Shown: positions 1 to 8,409, counted from the stretch's first letter. The stretch: DNA of 64,000 nucleotides from Clostridium hydrogenum (GCF_021432385.1 NZ_JAEACT010000002.1:2531501-2595500), one strand, 5' to 3'. The notes: generated from the letters alone by a model not told the origin. Numbers and translations: made by a program.

Positions 1-720
1 TTCAATTTTTATACCAGCCTCTCTCTTAGGAGGTTCAACATATTCAATGCAACGTACTTTGGGTTGTTTTACCTCCCCAATTTCTGCTGCTGAATAAGTT
101 GGAATGACTGCCTTACGGCTTGCCATTTTAGTTTTAATTGTAGGATAACGAGGATCGTAATTTGGCTTACTTACAGTTATTACAGCTGGGGCTTCTATAG
201 AAACTAAATTATATCCTTCTTCAATTTCTTGATGAACTTCAACGCCATTATCTTTCAAATCGATTACAATTGCATTGCTAACAAAGCCTGTCCCTAATTT
301 TTCAGCAAGCATTGCTCCTACTTGACCAGTAATTTCATCTGTGGATTCTTTTCCACAAAGAATTAAATCAAATTTTTCACCTTTGTCTTTTTCAATTTTA
401 TGAATAGCATCTGCCAGAGCACTAGCTGCTCCAATAGCATCTAAATCTGCATATAAATCATCTTTTACAAAAAATGCTTCTTTAGCTCCTACAGCAAGAC
501 AATTTTTTAATGTATTTAAAGAATCATCTGCTCCAATAGTTAATACACTAACATTTCCTCCATTAGTTTCTGTAAAACGAACTGCTAACTCTAATGCATA
601 TGTATCAAATGCATTTGCTACTAAACTTACTCCATTCAAATTAGGCTTTTTCGTTTTATTATCCAAATGAATTTCAATAGAATCATCTGGAACCTGTTTT
701 ACACACAACAGAATATTCAT
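1..720 (-). CDS. etfB: Electron transfer flavoprotein beta subunit, 3' end cut by window
   Basis: Reading down from ATG at 720 gives 240 codons with no stop before the window edge, so the C-terminus is missing. The start MNILLCVKQVPD is the classic EtfB opening, and the protein keeps the family's adenine-nucleotide-binding fold. EtfB pairs with EtfA to carry electrons between acyl-CoA dehydrogenases or similar flavoenzymes and other carriers in the cytoplasm. AAAGGAGAG just upstream is a strong ribosome site. This is a second, diverged EtfB: the copy in the butyryl-CoA cluster (32244-33023) differs clearly. Its partner and dehydrogenase lie outside the window, so the pathway (for example lactate or another acyl-CoA) cannot be named. 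Confidence 0.93.
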   Translation of the reverse strand, partial: MNILLCVKQVPDDSIEIHLDNKTKKPNLNGVSLVANAFDTYALELAVRFTETNGGNVSVLTIGADDSLNTLKNCLAVGAKEAFFVKDDLYADLDAIGAASALADAIHKIEKDKGEKFDLILCGKESTDEITGQVGAMLAEKLGTGFVSNAIVIDLKDNGVEVHQEIEEGYNLVSIEAPAVITVSKPNYDPRYPTIKTKMASRKAVIPTYSAAEIGEVKQPKVRCIEYVEPPKREAGIKIE

Positions 721-1137
721 ACTTTTCTCTCCTTTACACCTTTGCATTATCTAGCTATTTTTTTTGATAAAACCATAAATGTATTTAAATCTTTATAAAG
801 TACCATTTTATAAAAATTGTTTTGATTAATTTGTAAAAAAATATCATTTAATGGTGCAATGGTCTTACCAATTTAGTTAATTTTATCACACTATTTAAAG
901 CAATACAATAACTTATGAAATTTTATTATTTAATTCATAATTTTGACATATCTATTTCACCATGTATACTCTCATTTGTACACTAATATATATAGCGAAA
1001 TAAAGTATTAAATATTCCTGAAAATTTAAAGCAAAACATACAAAACATTCCGCAGCAATATGACAAACGATTCCAAATATGGTACTATATAAATGCATAT
1101 TTATAATTTTATTAATTCTTTTAAGATAGGAGTAACC
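721..1137. other. Intergenic region between etfB and exonuclease
   Basis: AT-rich divergent spacer that must hold the promoters of the two genes. No ORF or strong hairpin is visible. The stretch 998-1042 is partly repeated at 10388-10433, which suggests that a copy of this exonuclease promoter region exists inside the island. Confidence 0.5.
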
Positions 1138-1890
1138 ATGAATTATATAATATATGATTTAGAATTTAATCAAAAATACTTAGCTTCTGATGAAGCTGAA
1201 TCTAATAATGCTTCAAGCTTACCCTTTGAAATTATCCAAATTGGAGCATTAAAGCTTAATGAAAACTTCGAAACAATTTCTAACTTTAACGCTCTCATTA
1301 AACCTACTGTTTATCCTAACATTCATCCTTATGTAGAAAGCTTAACTAAAATAAATAATGATAAAGTTAGTTCATGCAAAAGCTTTGTAGCTGTTTATGA
1401 AGATTTTTTAAAATTTATTGATAACGATGAAACAATATTATGTGTTTGGGGCACAGGCGATATTAAAGAGCTCCTAAGAAATATAAAGTTTTATAATTTA
1501 TCAACTTCATCAATTTCTAAACTCAGCATTGATGTTCAGAAGTATGCTTCAAAATATCTTAATACCCCTAATAAATCTAAAATTGGCTTAAAAACAGCTA
1601 TAGAACTTTTAAATATACAGGCTAGTGGTGAATTTCATGATGCTTTTAATGACGCTTATTATACCGCAGAAGTTTTTAAGCATATTTATGATGATTCTAT
1701 AAAACCTAGCATCTACGAGCCTAATTTTCATAAAAGAATTACACAGCCCAAAGAAAAAATTGATACTGTTGCCTTAATAAATCAGTTTGAAAAAATTTAC
1801 AATAGAAAAATGTCAGAAGAAGAAAAATCTATAATAAAGCTTGCTTATATTATGGGAAAAACTAGACAATTTGTAGATAAGGTAAAATAA
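1138..1890 (+). CDS. DEDDh 3'-5' exonuclease (KapD/DnaQ-like)
   Basis: A 250-residue cytoplasmic protein with the RNase T/DnaQ exonuclease fold. The first acidic motif is YDLEFN near residue 6, and the C-terminal motif is HDAFNDAYYTAE near residue 178, giving the H and D that complete a DEDDh metal site. It should trim single-stranded RNA or DNA 3' ends; the KapD branch in Bacillus is linked to sporulation control. I start at ATG 1138 because AGGAG lies 7 bases before it, whereas an upstream ATG at 1093 has no ribosome site. A bidirectional terminator follows. Its last 120 bp are copied as a dead fragment at 8096-8215. Substrate unknown. Confidence 0.85.
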   Translation: MNYIIYDLEFNQKYLASDEAESNNASSLPFEIIQIGALKLNENFETISNFNALIKPTVYPNIHPYVESLTKINNDKVSSCKSFVAVYEDFLKFIDNDETILCVWGTGDIKELLRNIKFYNLSTSSISKLSIDVQKYASKYLNTPNKSKIGLKTAIELLNIQASGEFHDAFNDAYYTAEVFKHIYDDSIKPSIYEPNFHKRITQPKEKIDTVALINQFEKIYNRKMSEEEKSIIKLAYIMGKTRQFVDKVK

Positions 1891-1931
1891 AAGTCTACAA
1901 TTCCCTATACCTCAAGTATTGTAGACTTTAT
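1889..1931. terminator. Bidirectional intrinsic terminator
   Basis: Arms AAAGTCTACAAT and ATTGTAGACTTT enclose a ~16-nt loop, with A-rich and T-rich flanks on each side. It ends the exonuclease on the plus strand. On the minus strand it lies directly behind the guaA-end remnant at 1937-1980, so it may be the original guaA terminator. Confidence 0.8.
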
Positions 1932-1936
1932 ACTTT

Positions 1937-1980
1937 CTATTCCAACTTGATATTTGCAAGTGGTTTGAAGTTGCATCATA
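1937..1980 (-). other. Decayed copy of the guaA 3' end (distal attachment site)
   Basis: On the minus strand this reads like guaA codons for [14 protein letters not shown] and stop with one missing base and scattered changes. Over the last 30 bp, 24 positions match 19697-19726. The core AAGTTGGAATAG corresponds to GAGTGGGAATAA of intact guaA. It sits immediately before a terminator, as a displaced gene end would. Confidence 0.7.
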
Positions 1981-2075
1981 TTAGCAAATTATAAACGAGC
2001 GATTCTTAGAGTCAATTAATCTCTTAAGCTCATACCAGTATTCTTTTAAAACATAGCCTAATCAAAAATCACAAT
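1981..2075. repeat. Degenerate left-end (L-type) element sequence
   Basis: Weakly resembles the L-type ends at 7871-7980 and 10501-10583; the clearest shared block is AAAACATAGCCTA followed by an A-rich run and a CACAATAT/ATTGTG-like stretch. It overlaps the 3' end of the nitroreductase gene. Similarity is short, so this assignment is tentative. Confidence 0.35.
2044..2058. repeat. Short inverted repeat, left partner
   Basis: TTTTAAAACATAGCC here is the reverse complement of the sequence at 3156-3170 over 14 bases. The two enclose the nitroreductase gene only. The same motif forms both arms of the hairpin at 60527-60588. Confidence 0.5.
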
Positions 2076-3110
2076 ATCATTAACACTTCTTCTTAAGCTG
2101 ACTGGACATCCATATTTTTTTACATAGCCTGTTCTCATAACTACTTGAATAGGACTATCTATATTTAATATTCCATTTATCTCTTCTTTCCAGGGTTTTT
2201 CTTCAATTATCTGACTCATAGGATGCAATGCTACCTTAAGTTCTGTAGCCTTAAGCCATAACCGCTCCATATTTCTTCCTGCTTTTATCAGAGCTTCTGG
2301 AGAATTATCATTACTGGTTACAATAAAAAATCCCGAACAATTATTCACTTGGCTTTTTACTTTATTAACAGTTAGCTTAATAAAATTATCAGAAGTTATT
2401 GATTTTTTTGTAGTAAAAGTATAGTAGAACCACTTCTTTAATCCTGTGAGTCCAATCATTTCAGCTGTTATTCCATTCTTTTTAGCCTTTGCTTCCTCAT
2501 CGGATAAGCGCATATAATTTGCAAGTTCCTCCTGCTTTTCCTTGTCAAGAGCTTGATTCTTCATAGCAGTAATTAAATTTCGCTGAATATACTGACCATT
2601 TCTGCTATTAACATCAAAGTAATAACCACTTTCTTCTTCAATTTCTGCTAATAAAGATGTAACATCTTTGGTATTAAGTTTTTTATTAATATAAGCATCA
2701 TTAATACACATTCTATTTTCAATAATGAACATTTTCTTATCTAGATTCTCACTATTAATTGATTTTTCAAATTTAATTTTTGCAACATTTATATCGCTAC
2801 AATTTTCTGAAATTATATCAAGCTTTGCAGTTAGATTATATTTAGGCGCTGCTTGAACAATATTTTCAATAAATCCACCTATAGCTATGAGGGACTCTCT
2901 ATTAGTAGGATCTAAGGCTTTTAATATATTATTTTCATCTATGCAAACCATTATTTCATAATCAGAAATAACTTTTACTTTCCACATTTGCGCATTATGG
3001 CTGCTTGGTGCCAACGTCCCATAATAGATTATTTCTTTGAGTTCATGATTTATAGAAAGATTACTTAAAAACTTATCTCTTTTTGGCGAATTTAAGTTCA
3101 TTTTTGACAT
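2058..3110 (-). CDS. Nitroreductase-family FMN oxidoreductase (Acg-like)
   Basis: A 350-residue soluble protein. APSSHNAQMWKV near residues 34-45 is the FMN-phosphate loop of the nitroreductase fold, and DPTNRESLIAIGG near 67-79 and GRNMERLWLKAT near 278 are typical of the long Acg-type members with two fused half-domains. It probably uses FMN with NAD(P)H, or sequesters flavin; the substrate is unknown. It is the last gene of a minus-strand group with an MFS exporter, an FMN-binding protein and a heme-type membrane protein, downstream of a TetR-type operator, suggesting an inducible redox or detoxification role. AGGGAG precedes the ATG. The gene is flanked by 14-bp inverted repeats. Confidence 0.78.
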   Translation of the reverse strand: MSKMNLNSPKRDKFLSNLSINHELKEIIYYGTLAPSSHNAQMWKVKVISDYEIMVCIDENNILKALDPTNRESLIAIGGFIENIVQAAPKYNLTAKLDIISENCSDINVAKIKFEKSINSENLDKKMFIIENRMCINDAYINKKLNTKDVTSLLAEIEEESGYYFDVNSRNGQYIQRNLITAMKNQALDKEKQEELANYMRLSDEEAKAKKNGITAEMIGLTGLKKWFYYTFTTKKSITSDNFIKLTVNKVKSQVNNCSGFFIVTSNDNSPEALIKAGRNMERLWLKATELKVALHPMSQIIEEKPWKEEINGILNIDSPIQVVMRTGYVKKYGCPVSLRRSVNDIVIFD

Positions 3111-3155
3111 AATTCCTATACTCCCTTATCATTACACAATATTTCTTTTTCAAAT

Positions 3156-3170
3156 GGCTATGTTTTAAAT
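3156..3170. repeat. Short inverted repeat, right partner
   Basis: GGCTATGTTTTAAAT mirrors 2044-2058. It overlaps the stop codon of the MFS gene. Confidence 0.5.
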
Positions 3171-4328
3171 ACTAACCCCATTAGAAACATATTTTATTTT
3201 TGAAAACAAATTATATAAAAATGCTATTAAAAGTATCAAACTTATACTAAACAAATAGTTATTGCCAAGTATATTCATAGCTATTGAGGATAATACCGGC
3301 CCAGCAGCACATCCAAAACTATAAAACAAGTTGAAATTTGAAGCTGCTGATATAATTTCATCATTATCTAAACCTTGAACTCCCATTGCCATAGATATAG
3401 GATATATTGCACCTATACCTATTCCTGAAATAAATGAAAATAGTAATTTATACGTTAATTCATCAAATATTATTATCCCCAAAAATGCTAAGATGGAAAT
3501 TATAACACTTATTATCAGTCCCTTTTCTCTTCCAATCTTATCACCAATATACGTAATTGGTATAGTTCCAACTGTTCCTCCAATTACAAACATACCTAAA
3601 GCATATCCCATTTGAGAAAGGGTAAATTTGTGTTGTAATAAAAATAAAGGATACATTGAAGCAATAGTATTTTCTATAAATCCGTATAAAAATGCCCCTT
3701 GTAAAGATAAAAATATTTTTTTTATTACATTTTTATTTGAACTGGCTGATATTGTTAGTTTTGTTTTTATTTTTAAATAGAGTAAGAGTGCTGCACTAGC
3801 TAGAAACAAGGCACCTATTATAAATGATAACCATATATTTTCTTCATATATTTTAGGTCCCACTATTGTACCAAAAGCGAATCCAAATGCAAAAAAAAGC
3901 GTATATACTCCACTTACAACCCCTCTTACGGAGTCTTCAGTAAAACTATGCAATGCTGTTTGAGTACCTACCAAATGAAAGCTTACACCAAATCCCATAA
4001 CCCCCATAAGAACAAACCATATTGCTACACTCGATACCATAGGAAAGCTTAATGTGCTTATGGCACTGACTAATAATCCTAATGATATAAGTTTCTTTAA
4101 ATCTCTATTTTTCATTTTTTTGTTAATTAAAATTGTACCTAAAGCTATAGTTAGAAAGTATACAGATTCAATAACTCCGATAAAGACATTACTAACATGA
4201 TTTTTTGACATATGCGTAGTAGTAAGTGGAATTATAATGCCAATAGCACTACCTATAAGAAATGCCATCAAATAGATTATCCCTTTATTATTATTGAATA
4301 ATTTTGTAAACTTTATATTTTTACTCAA
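3165..4328 (-). CDS. MFS transporter, putative efflux permease
   Basis: A 387-residue protein with about 12 hydrophobic segments and a basic cytoplasmic loop after segment two, the layout of the major facilitator superfamily. FIGNVFIGVIESVYF-type segments and GDKIGREKG near residue 263 (the loop 8-9 counterpart of motif A) support the family. It should export a small organic molecule by proton antiport. It starts with TTG at 4328, because AGAGGTGA lies 8 bases upstream and there is no ATG in range. It lies between the FMN-binding protein and the nitroreductase and is probably co-transcribed. Substrate cannot be told. Confidence 0.82.
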   Translation of the reverse strand: MSKNIKFTKLFNNNKGIIYLMAFLIGSAIGIIIPLTTTHMSKNHVSNVFIGVIESVYFLTIALGTILINKKMKNRDLKKLISLGLLVSAISTLSFPMVSSVAIWFVLMGVMGFGVSFHLVGTQTALHSFTEDSVRGVVSGVYTLFFAFGFAFGTIVGPKIYEENIWLSFIIGALFLASAALLLYLKIKTKLTISASSNKNVIKKIFLSLQGAFLYGFIENTIASMYPLFLLQHKFTLSQMGYALGMFVIGGTVGTIPITYIGDKIGREKGLIISVIISILAFLGIIIFDELTYKLLFSFISGIGIGAIYPISMAMGVQGLDNDEIISAASNFNLFYSFGCAAGPVLSSIAMNILGNNYLFSISLILLIAFLYNLFSKIKYVSNGVSI

Positions 4329-4394
4329 TCACTTCACCTCTGTATGTTTTATTATCTGTAAATATCCCTCCTAATTTTATACTCTGAAAGCACC

Positions 4395-4796
4395 TTATTT
4401 TTTTGACTCTAAAGCATTTTCAATAGCTTTTAAAATTACCTTACTACTATTTGTTGCTCCAGAAACTGTATCCACCTTTAAAGATTGAGCTGCTAAAACC
4501 CTTTGTGGAATAACTTCCGCTCTTTGTCCTCTTTCATTTTTATGACGTAATATTTTAATATCAGTTATTTTATGATTTCTAACTGTGGCACTTACATCTG
4601 CCGCAACCATCACTGCATCATAAGATCCTTTATAAGTACCATCTGAAACTTTAGATAAGTCAACATTTCTTATGGATATTTTTTTTATTGCATTCTCATA
4701 CTTTTCGTAATTAAGCAAATAATTTACTCCAAAAAATATCCCTACAACAATACACAAACTTACTAAAACTAAACAAACTTTTTTACCAATTCCCAT
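4395..4796 (-). CDS. Membrane-anchored FMN-binding domain protein
   Basis: A 133-residue protein: one N-terminal membrane helix (about residues 6-26), then an extracytoplasmic FMN_bind domain. DTVSGATNSS near residues 110-119 fits the flavinylation motif D-x-x-[ST]-G-A-T, in which ApbE links FMN to the Thr, as in RnfG and NqrC. It is therefore likely an extracellular or membrane-surface electron carrier. The start is ATG 4796 with GGAGG seven bases before it; a GTG at 4802 is too close to that site. The neighbouring gene (5015) encodes a His-rich four-helix membrane protein that could feed it electrons. A large palindrome lies in its 5' region. Confidence 0.85.
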   Translation of the reverse strand: MGIGKKVCLVLVSLCIVVGIFFGVNYLLNYEKYENAIKKISIRNVDLSKVSDGTYKGSYDAVMVAADVSATVRNHKITDIKILRHKNERGQRAEVIPQRVLAAQSLKVDTVSGATNSSKVILKAIENALESKK

Positions 4797-4811
4797 ATTC
4801 ACTCCTCCAAT

Positions 4812-4860
4812 ATAATAAAGTTATATAATCTAACACTGTTATATTATATAACTTTATTAT
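4812..4860. promoter_or_regulatory. TetR-type operator (large palindrome)
   Basis: Perfect 18-bp arms (4812-4829 and 4843-4860) flank a 13-nt centre containing AACACTGTT. The core TCTAACACTGTTATAT matches the core of the palindrome before the TetR gene (6315-6345) at all but one position, so the TetR protein at 5664 probably represses this operon. Confidence 0.72.
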
Positions 4861-5014
4861 ATTTTATAACTATTTACAAATCAATAGTTTTTTTATAAAT
4901 AATTCAAATTATACATAGCTAGTACTAATCTAAATAAAAAATAAATAAGTTAACAAGCAACTTTTCAAACTTAAAAGCAAAAATTAATAATTGAAATGGA
5001 ATATAACATAGAAA

Positions 5015-5401
5015 TTAACTAAAGAAATGATATTCCAAGATATGAAACATCAAAGAAATTGCAAAAATTATAGCTGATACAATATGAATGTATCTCCATA
5101 TTTTTTTATGTCCCTTCATATATTTCAAAATAATACCTGATATACTTAATAAGACCATAAAAAATAGGGATACGTAACCAGGCGTAAAACTAATTGAATA
5201 GAGATTGTCTCCCACGTGTATAAAAGCTATGATTGTTGCAATTATACCTAAGTAACAGTGACAACCTAATAATTTTCTCAAATTAATCTTAAAATTTCGA
5301 TTATGCATTTTTAATCTTTTTAATAAAATATAACTACAGCTAAATATTGCAACAATAAAAGCTGCCCACCCTAAAATATCGTTTTGTATTATCATTAACA
5401 T
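5015..5401 (-). CDS. Four-helix membrane protein, cytochrome-b-like
   Basis: A 128-residue protein with four predicted membrane helices. Histidines recur in or near the helices (GCHCYLG, FIHVGD, WRYIHIVS, MFHILEYH), spaced as in ferric-reductase or cytochrome b561-type heme proteins. It may bind two b-hemes and move electrons across the membrane to the FMN-binding protein encoded next. This role is inferred from layout, not from a clear family motif. Two ATGs compete (5401 and 5395); AGAAGG suits the second slightly better. A family 1 hairpin lies 27 bases upstream. Confidence 0.65.
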   Translation of the reverse strand: MLMIIQNDILGWAAFIVAIFSCSYILLKRLKMHNRNFKINLRKLLGCHCYLGIIATIIAFIHVGDNLYSISFTPGYVSLFFMVLLSISGIILKYMKGHKKIWRYIHIVSAIIFAISLMFHILEYHFFS

Positions 5402-5427
5402 CTACCTTCTTTCCTTGTTATTATAAA

Positions 5428-5523
5428 GATAAACCACTGTGAAACTTGAAATTTATTTGTACCAAAATGCCGTCTTCTGGGCATTTTGGTGCACATCAAT
5501 TTCAATAGTTGAGCTGCTTTATC
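5428..5523. repeat. Family 1 palindrome, copy A
   Basis: About 96 bp from GATAAACC to GCTTTATC with the central hairpin ACCAAAATGC...GCATTTTGGT. It lies just upstream of the cytochrome-b-like gene, in the same orientation to its gene as copies D, G, H and J. Confidence 0.85.
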
Positions 5524-5573
5524 TATGTATACATAAAATAAGCCATTTGAAATCTTAACATAATTAATTTACA

Positions 5574-5608
5574 GAACTGGTTTATCTAAAATATAGATAA
5601 ACCAGTTC
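5574..5608. repeat. Family 1 end-to-end junction, copy B
   Basis: GAACTGGTTTATC and GATAAACCAGTTC form a perfect inverted repeat around 9 bp. It looks like the outer ends of two family 1 copies meeting back to back, followed by a truncated arm. Confidence 0.6.
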
Positions 5609-5663
5609 AACTACCAAAATCATATCAGCTTCTTGTGAATAATAATTAACATGAATAAATGCA

Positions 5664-6266
5664 TTACTTGCCTATTAAAGAATTTATCATATTTTCTATT
5701 AAGCATTTTTTATCCTTCCATGGGAATTCATTATGTCCTATAAACAATGAACTTAAACCGTGTATTCCTGCCCACAAGCATTGACCTATTACTTCAACCT
5801 CCTTATCTTGAAAATAACCTTCTTCTTTACATTTTATTATAGTTGATAAAATTATTTCATAGGCTTTAAATCCTGGAGATTGTGGCTCATGATAAGCTAG
5901 ATCTTTTTCATATCTTACTGCATTACTCATATAGGCAAGCTCATAATAGTGAGGATTCTCAATGGCAAAATTTATATAAGTTCTGCTCATATCCTTTAGC
6001 TTTTCTATTGAATCATTTTGGCTCTCACTTATTTCCATAAAAAGATCTAATAATTTACCATTATTTTTTTTGTAAATATAAAATAATATATCAGCCTTTT
6101 TGTCAAAAAATTGATATATTGTTGGTAATGAATATTCAATTTTATTTGCTATTTTCCTCATTGAAATATTTTGATATCCAGCATCAGCAAATAATTCTTC
6201 TGCTGCACTAATTATCTTATTTTTCAATTCTAACTTTTCCTTATCACGTCGTTCCTTTATTCCCAA
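5664..6266 (-). CDS. TetR-family transcriptional repressor
   Basis: A 200-residue protein. Residues 12-60 form the TetR helix-turn-helix, with AEELFADAGYQNISMRKIA and then YSLPTIYQFFDKKADIL. The C-terminal part is the ligand and dimer domain. The start is TTG 6266, with GAGGTG seven bases upstream. A 31-bp palindrome lies between it and the next gene, and a related palindrome stands before the FMN-binding operon. It probably represses itself and that redox/efflux set, released by a small hydrophobic inducer. Ligand unknown. Confidence 0.88.
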   Translation of the reverse strand: MGIKERRDKEKLELKNKIISAAEELFADAGYQNISMRKIANKIEYSLPTIYQFFDKKADILFYIYKKNNGKLLDLFMEISESQNDSIEKLKDMSRTYINFAIENPHYYELAYMSNAVRYEKDLAYHEPQSPGFKAYEIILSTIIKCKEEGYFQDKEVEVIGQCLWAGIHGLSSLFIGHNEFPWKDKKCLIENMINSLIGK

Positions 6267-6314
6267 ATCTGAATCACCTCAAAATTAAATGTTATTCATT
6301 AATATATAGCATAG

Positions 6315-6345
6315 TTATAATATATAACACTGTTATATATTATAA
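6315..6345. promoter_or_regulatory. TetR autoregulatory operator
   Basis: A 31-bp palindrome perfect around a central C; the core is ATATAACACTGTTATAT. It lies 49 bases upstream of the TetR start and shares its core with 4828-4844. Confidence 0.75.
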
Positions 6346-6729
6346 TTTCATTATATTACTTAATATATATATAAGCAATATATTTTTTGGCTTATTCTCA
6401 TCAAATGTACAATATCTATTGCCAAATGCAGAGAACATGCATTTGAATATTGTTTTAAAAGTCGATATTGAAGCTATATTGAGCCCGCGATTTACAGTTG
6501 AAATCCACCTATTCACATGATGATTTCACCCTTCGCCAGGCCTTATTTACAACCTTATCCATTATGTGTAAAATATAATTGAGTCGCACTTGTTAATTAA
6601 TGCGTATTAGACGGTTATCGCGTATTAGTTAAATATAAAAAGATGCTCTTTGTAATGATATAATTAAGGCTAATTTATTATTTAAATTATATAAATTTAT
6701 GAAAATAAATAAGAGAGAAGAGATGCGTT
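6346..6729. other. Intergenic region upstream of GNAT gene
   Basis: No ORF recognised. The stretch 6480-6560 is noticeably more GC-rich than its surroundings and may be a remnant of transferred DNA. The GNAT promoter should lie in the AT-rich last 100 bp. Confidence 0.4.
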
Positions 6730-7500
6730 ATGATAAAAATTGATGATTCCGACAGACATTATTTAAAGGAACTTTGTTCCTACAAAAAAGATGATACTAT
6801 GTTGTTATGGTTTCTTGAAGGTAATCCCTACTGTGCTGCATGGGTGGACGATGTAGTACATCCAGAAGAAGCTGTTGTTATTGCGGCGGATTTTTGCTAC
6901 CTTCTGGGTAAGGTAAAACACCCTGATAAAATGATGCAGACATTAGAGGAGAATGCTCGATCTAAGATTATTATCCCATGTACACTGCAGTGGGCTAAAT
7001 ATTTGAATGAATACCTTTCCGAAAAAGTTCGCTGCTACAAGAGGTATGCTATAAAGCATGAACCCAATGTTTTTGATAAGAATACTTTAAAACAATTAAT
7101 TAAGAAAATTAAGCCTGCATATAAAATTAAGCAAATTGATTATGATATATACAAGGAAGTTCTAAATATAGGTTGGGCTGCTGACGGATGCTGTTTTTTT
7201 AGGTCATATGAGGATTTCAAGAAAAATGGTTTGGGATATGTTGTATGCAAAGATAGACAAATTGTTTGCATTGCATCCTCATATAATACATATAAAAATA
7301 CCATTGGAGTAACAATAGGAACCTTAGAAGAACATAGAAGAATGGGACTTGCTGCAGCCTGTGCCGCCAGCTTAATTTTGACTTGCCTTGATAGAGGCAT
7401 CTACCCTGAATGGGAAGCATCAAATATGGATTCAGTAGCTTTATCGGAAAAATTGGGCTATCATTTTGATAAGGCATTTGATGTTTATTCGCTTTTATAA
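6730..7500 (+). CDS. GNAT-family N-acetyltransferase
   Basis: A 256-residue protein. The C-terminal half (about 150-250) is a GCN5-type acetyltransferase: GVTIGTLEEHRRMGLAAACA near residues 194-213 contains the acetyl-CoA pyrophosphate loop (R-x-x-G-x-A). The N-terminal half is a separate alpha/beta region seen in the GNAT_acetyltran group. It transfers acetyl from acetyl-CoA to an amine; the substrate is unknown, perhaps an antibiotic or self-toxin. AGAGAGAAGAG precedes the ATG. It stands alone in the island, facing away from the redox module and ahead of a terminator. Confidence 0.82.
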   Translation: MIKIDDSDRHYLKELCSYKKDDTMLLWFLEGNPYCAAWVDDVVHPEEAVVIAADFCYLLGKVKHPDKMMQTLEENARSKIIIPCTLQWAKYLNEYLSEKVRCYKRYAIKHEPNVFDKNTLKQLIKKIKPAYKIKQIDYDIYKEVLNIGWAADGCCFFRSYEDFKKNGLGYVVCKDRQIVCIASSYNTYKNTIGVTIGTLEEHRRMGLAAACAASLILTCLDRGIYPEWEASNMDSVALSEKLGYHFDKAFDVYSLL

Positions 7501-7698
7501 AAACAATAATATATTGTTCTAAGTCACAATCTTTATTTTTTATGAAACAAAGGAAGTTCCATTGATGTTCTTTTATAAATCTAATTATTAAGTTCTTAGA
7601 TTATATTTAAAAAATTATTCTATAAAAGAAAAAGAATATAATGAGAGTTATTTCAAAATTAAAATAAAAATTAATTAGGAATATATAGTTAAAACAAA

Positions 7699-7730
7699 AA
7701 TCTCCTCATCTGGTTAAGATAAGGAGATTG
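7699..7730. terminator. Hairpin terminator in R-type end
   Basis: AATCTCCTCATC pairs with GATAAGGAGATT. It occupies the same place relative to the core at 7859 as the guaA terminator (19531-19563) does relative to guaA. Confidence 0.6.
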
Positions 7731-7747
7731 TTTCATGCATCATTAAT

Positions 7748-7858
7748 TTGAGGCGGGGAGTTTGGCTGAGAACCAATTAATTTTTATTATAATTAACCTT
7801 CCTATAACTCGTAAATCCTCATTAAATCAGCGTAAAAACTTCAATTTTGTTTTATTCT
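7748..7858. repeat. R-type element end, internal copy
   Basis: Aligns with 19588-19696, the sequence abutting guaA. Shared blocks include AATTAACCTT, CTATAACTCG and CAGCGTAAAAACTTCA in the same order and spacing. It stops at the core-like site 7859-7870, marking the guaA-side end of an element. Confidence 0.72.
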
Positions 7859-7870
7859 TTATTGCTACTC
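7859..7870 (-). other. Attachment core-like site, internal
   Basis: GAGTAGCAATAA on the minus strand differs from the guaA end GAGTGGGAATAA at two positions. An R-type end lies on one side and an L-type end on the other. Confidence 0.6.
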
Positions 7871-7980
7871 AATCAATATAAATAAACACGTAGTGTCAAA
7901 CGGTGATACTAGGTGTTTTCATTATATATATTATTAAAACATAGCCTATAAAAAAATATTGTGTTTTTGCTATTGTAAAT
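7871..7980. repeat. L-type element end, copy 1
   Basis: The first 65 bp match 10501-10565 at 61 positions, including a hairpin built on AACACGTAGT. It also carries AAAACATAGCCTAT, which is missing from the second copy. Confidence 0.75.
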
Positions 7981-8088
7981 TAACCTCTCATCTGTTGAAA
8001 GATATCCTAAATCAAATTCTCCGATACCACAGTTAACTATAACTTGATTAACTGACAGAACTTGCGCGAAAACACAATATGACCATGC

Positions 8089-8215
8089 ACTGCTTGCCTT
8101 AATAAATCAGTTTTAAAAAATTTATAATAGAGAAATGTCAGAAGAAGAGAAATCTATAATAAAGTTTGCCTATATTATGGGAAAAACTAGGCAATTTGTA
8201 TATAAGGAAAAATAA
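8089..8215 (+). pseudogene. 3' fragment of the exonuclease gene
   Basis: Positions 8096-8215 match 1771-1890 at 111 of 120 bases, including the stop codon. One change turns a codon into TAA, so it cannot be read through. A weak hairpin at 8221-8275 then takes the place of the exonuclease terminator. This is a piece of the chromosomal flank copied into the island. Confidence 0.85.
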
Positions 8216-8283
8216 AAAAATGAGCATGCTCGTGTATAAATATATACTATCTATACACACAATTGCTTGCTCTTTTACTTATT

Positions 8284-8409
8284 CTATTTATCTGTATGAG
8301 TGATAATCCATGACACCAATTCTTCTTGATTTATAGCATCAGAAGCAACTCCTAACCCAACTGTACCAGTTCTTTGTCTGAACATTCCACATACATGGCA
8401 TATTATCAT
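8284..8409 (-). CDS. Small ORF after antitoxin, unknown
   Basis: A 41-codon ORF that begins with ATG inside ATGA, overlapping the antitoxin stop by 4 bases, the spacing of a translationally coupled partner gene. It starts MIICHVCGMFRQRTG. A toxin would normally follow the antitoxin, but this protein is short and I do not recognise it as one. It could be a toxin remnant, a small partner, or a chance ORF. Confidence 0.35.
   Translation of the reverse strand: MIICHVCGMFRQRTGTVGLGVASDAINQEELVSWIITHTDK

Noticed and set aside
1093-1137. Longer N-terminus for the exonuclease
   Set aside because: AGGAG sits before ATG 1138, and the extra residues are not part of the exonuclease fold.
7140-7477. Two minus-strand open frames within the GNAT gene
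   Set aside because: They overlap each other and a well-supported GNAT gene; composition is that of antisense frames.
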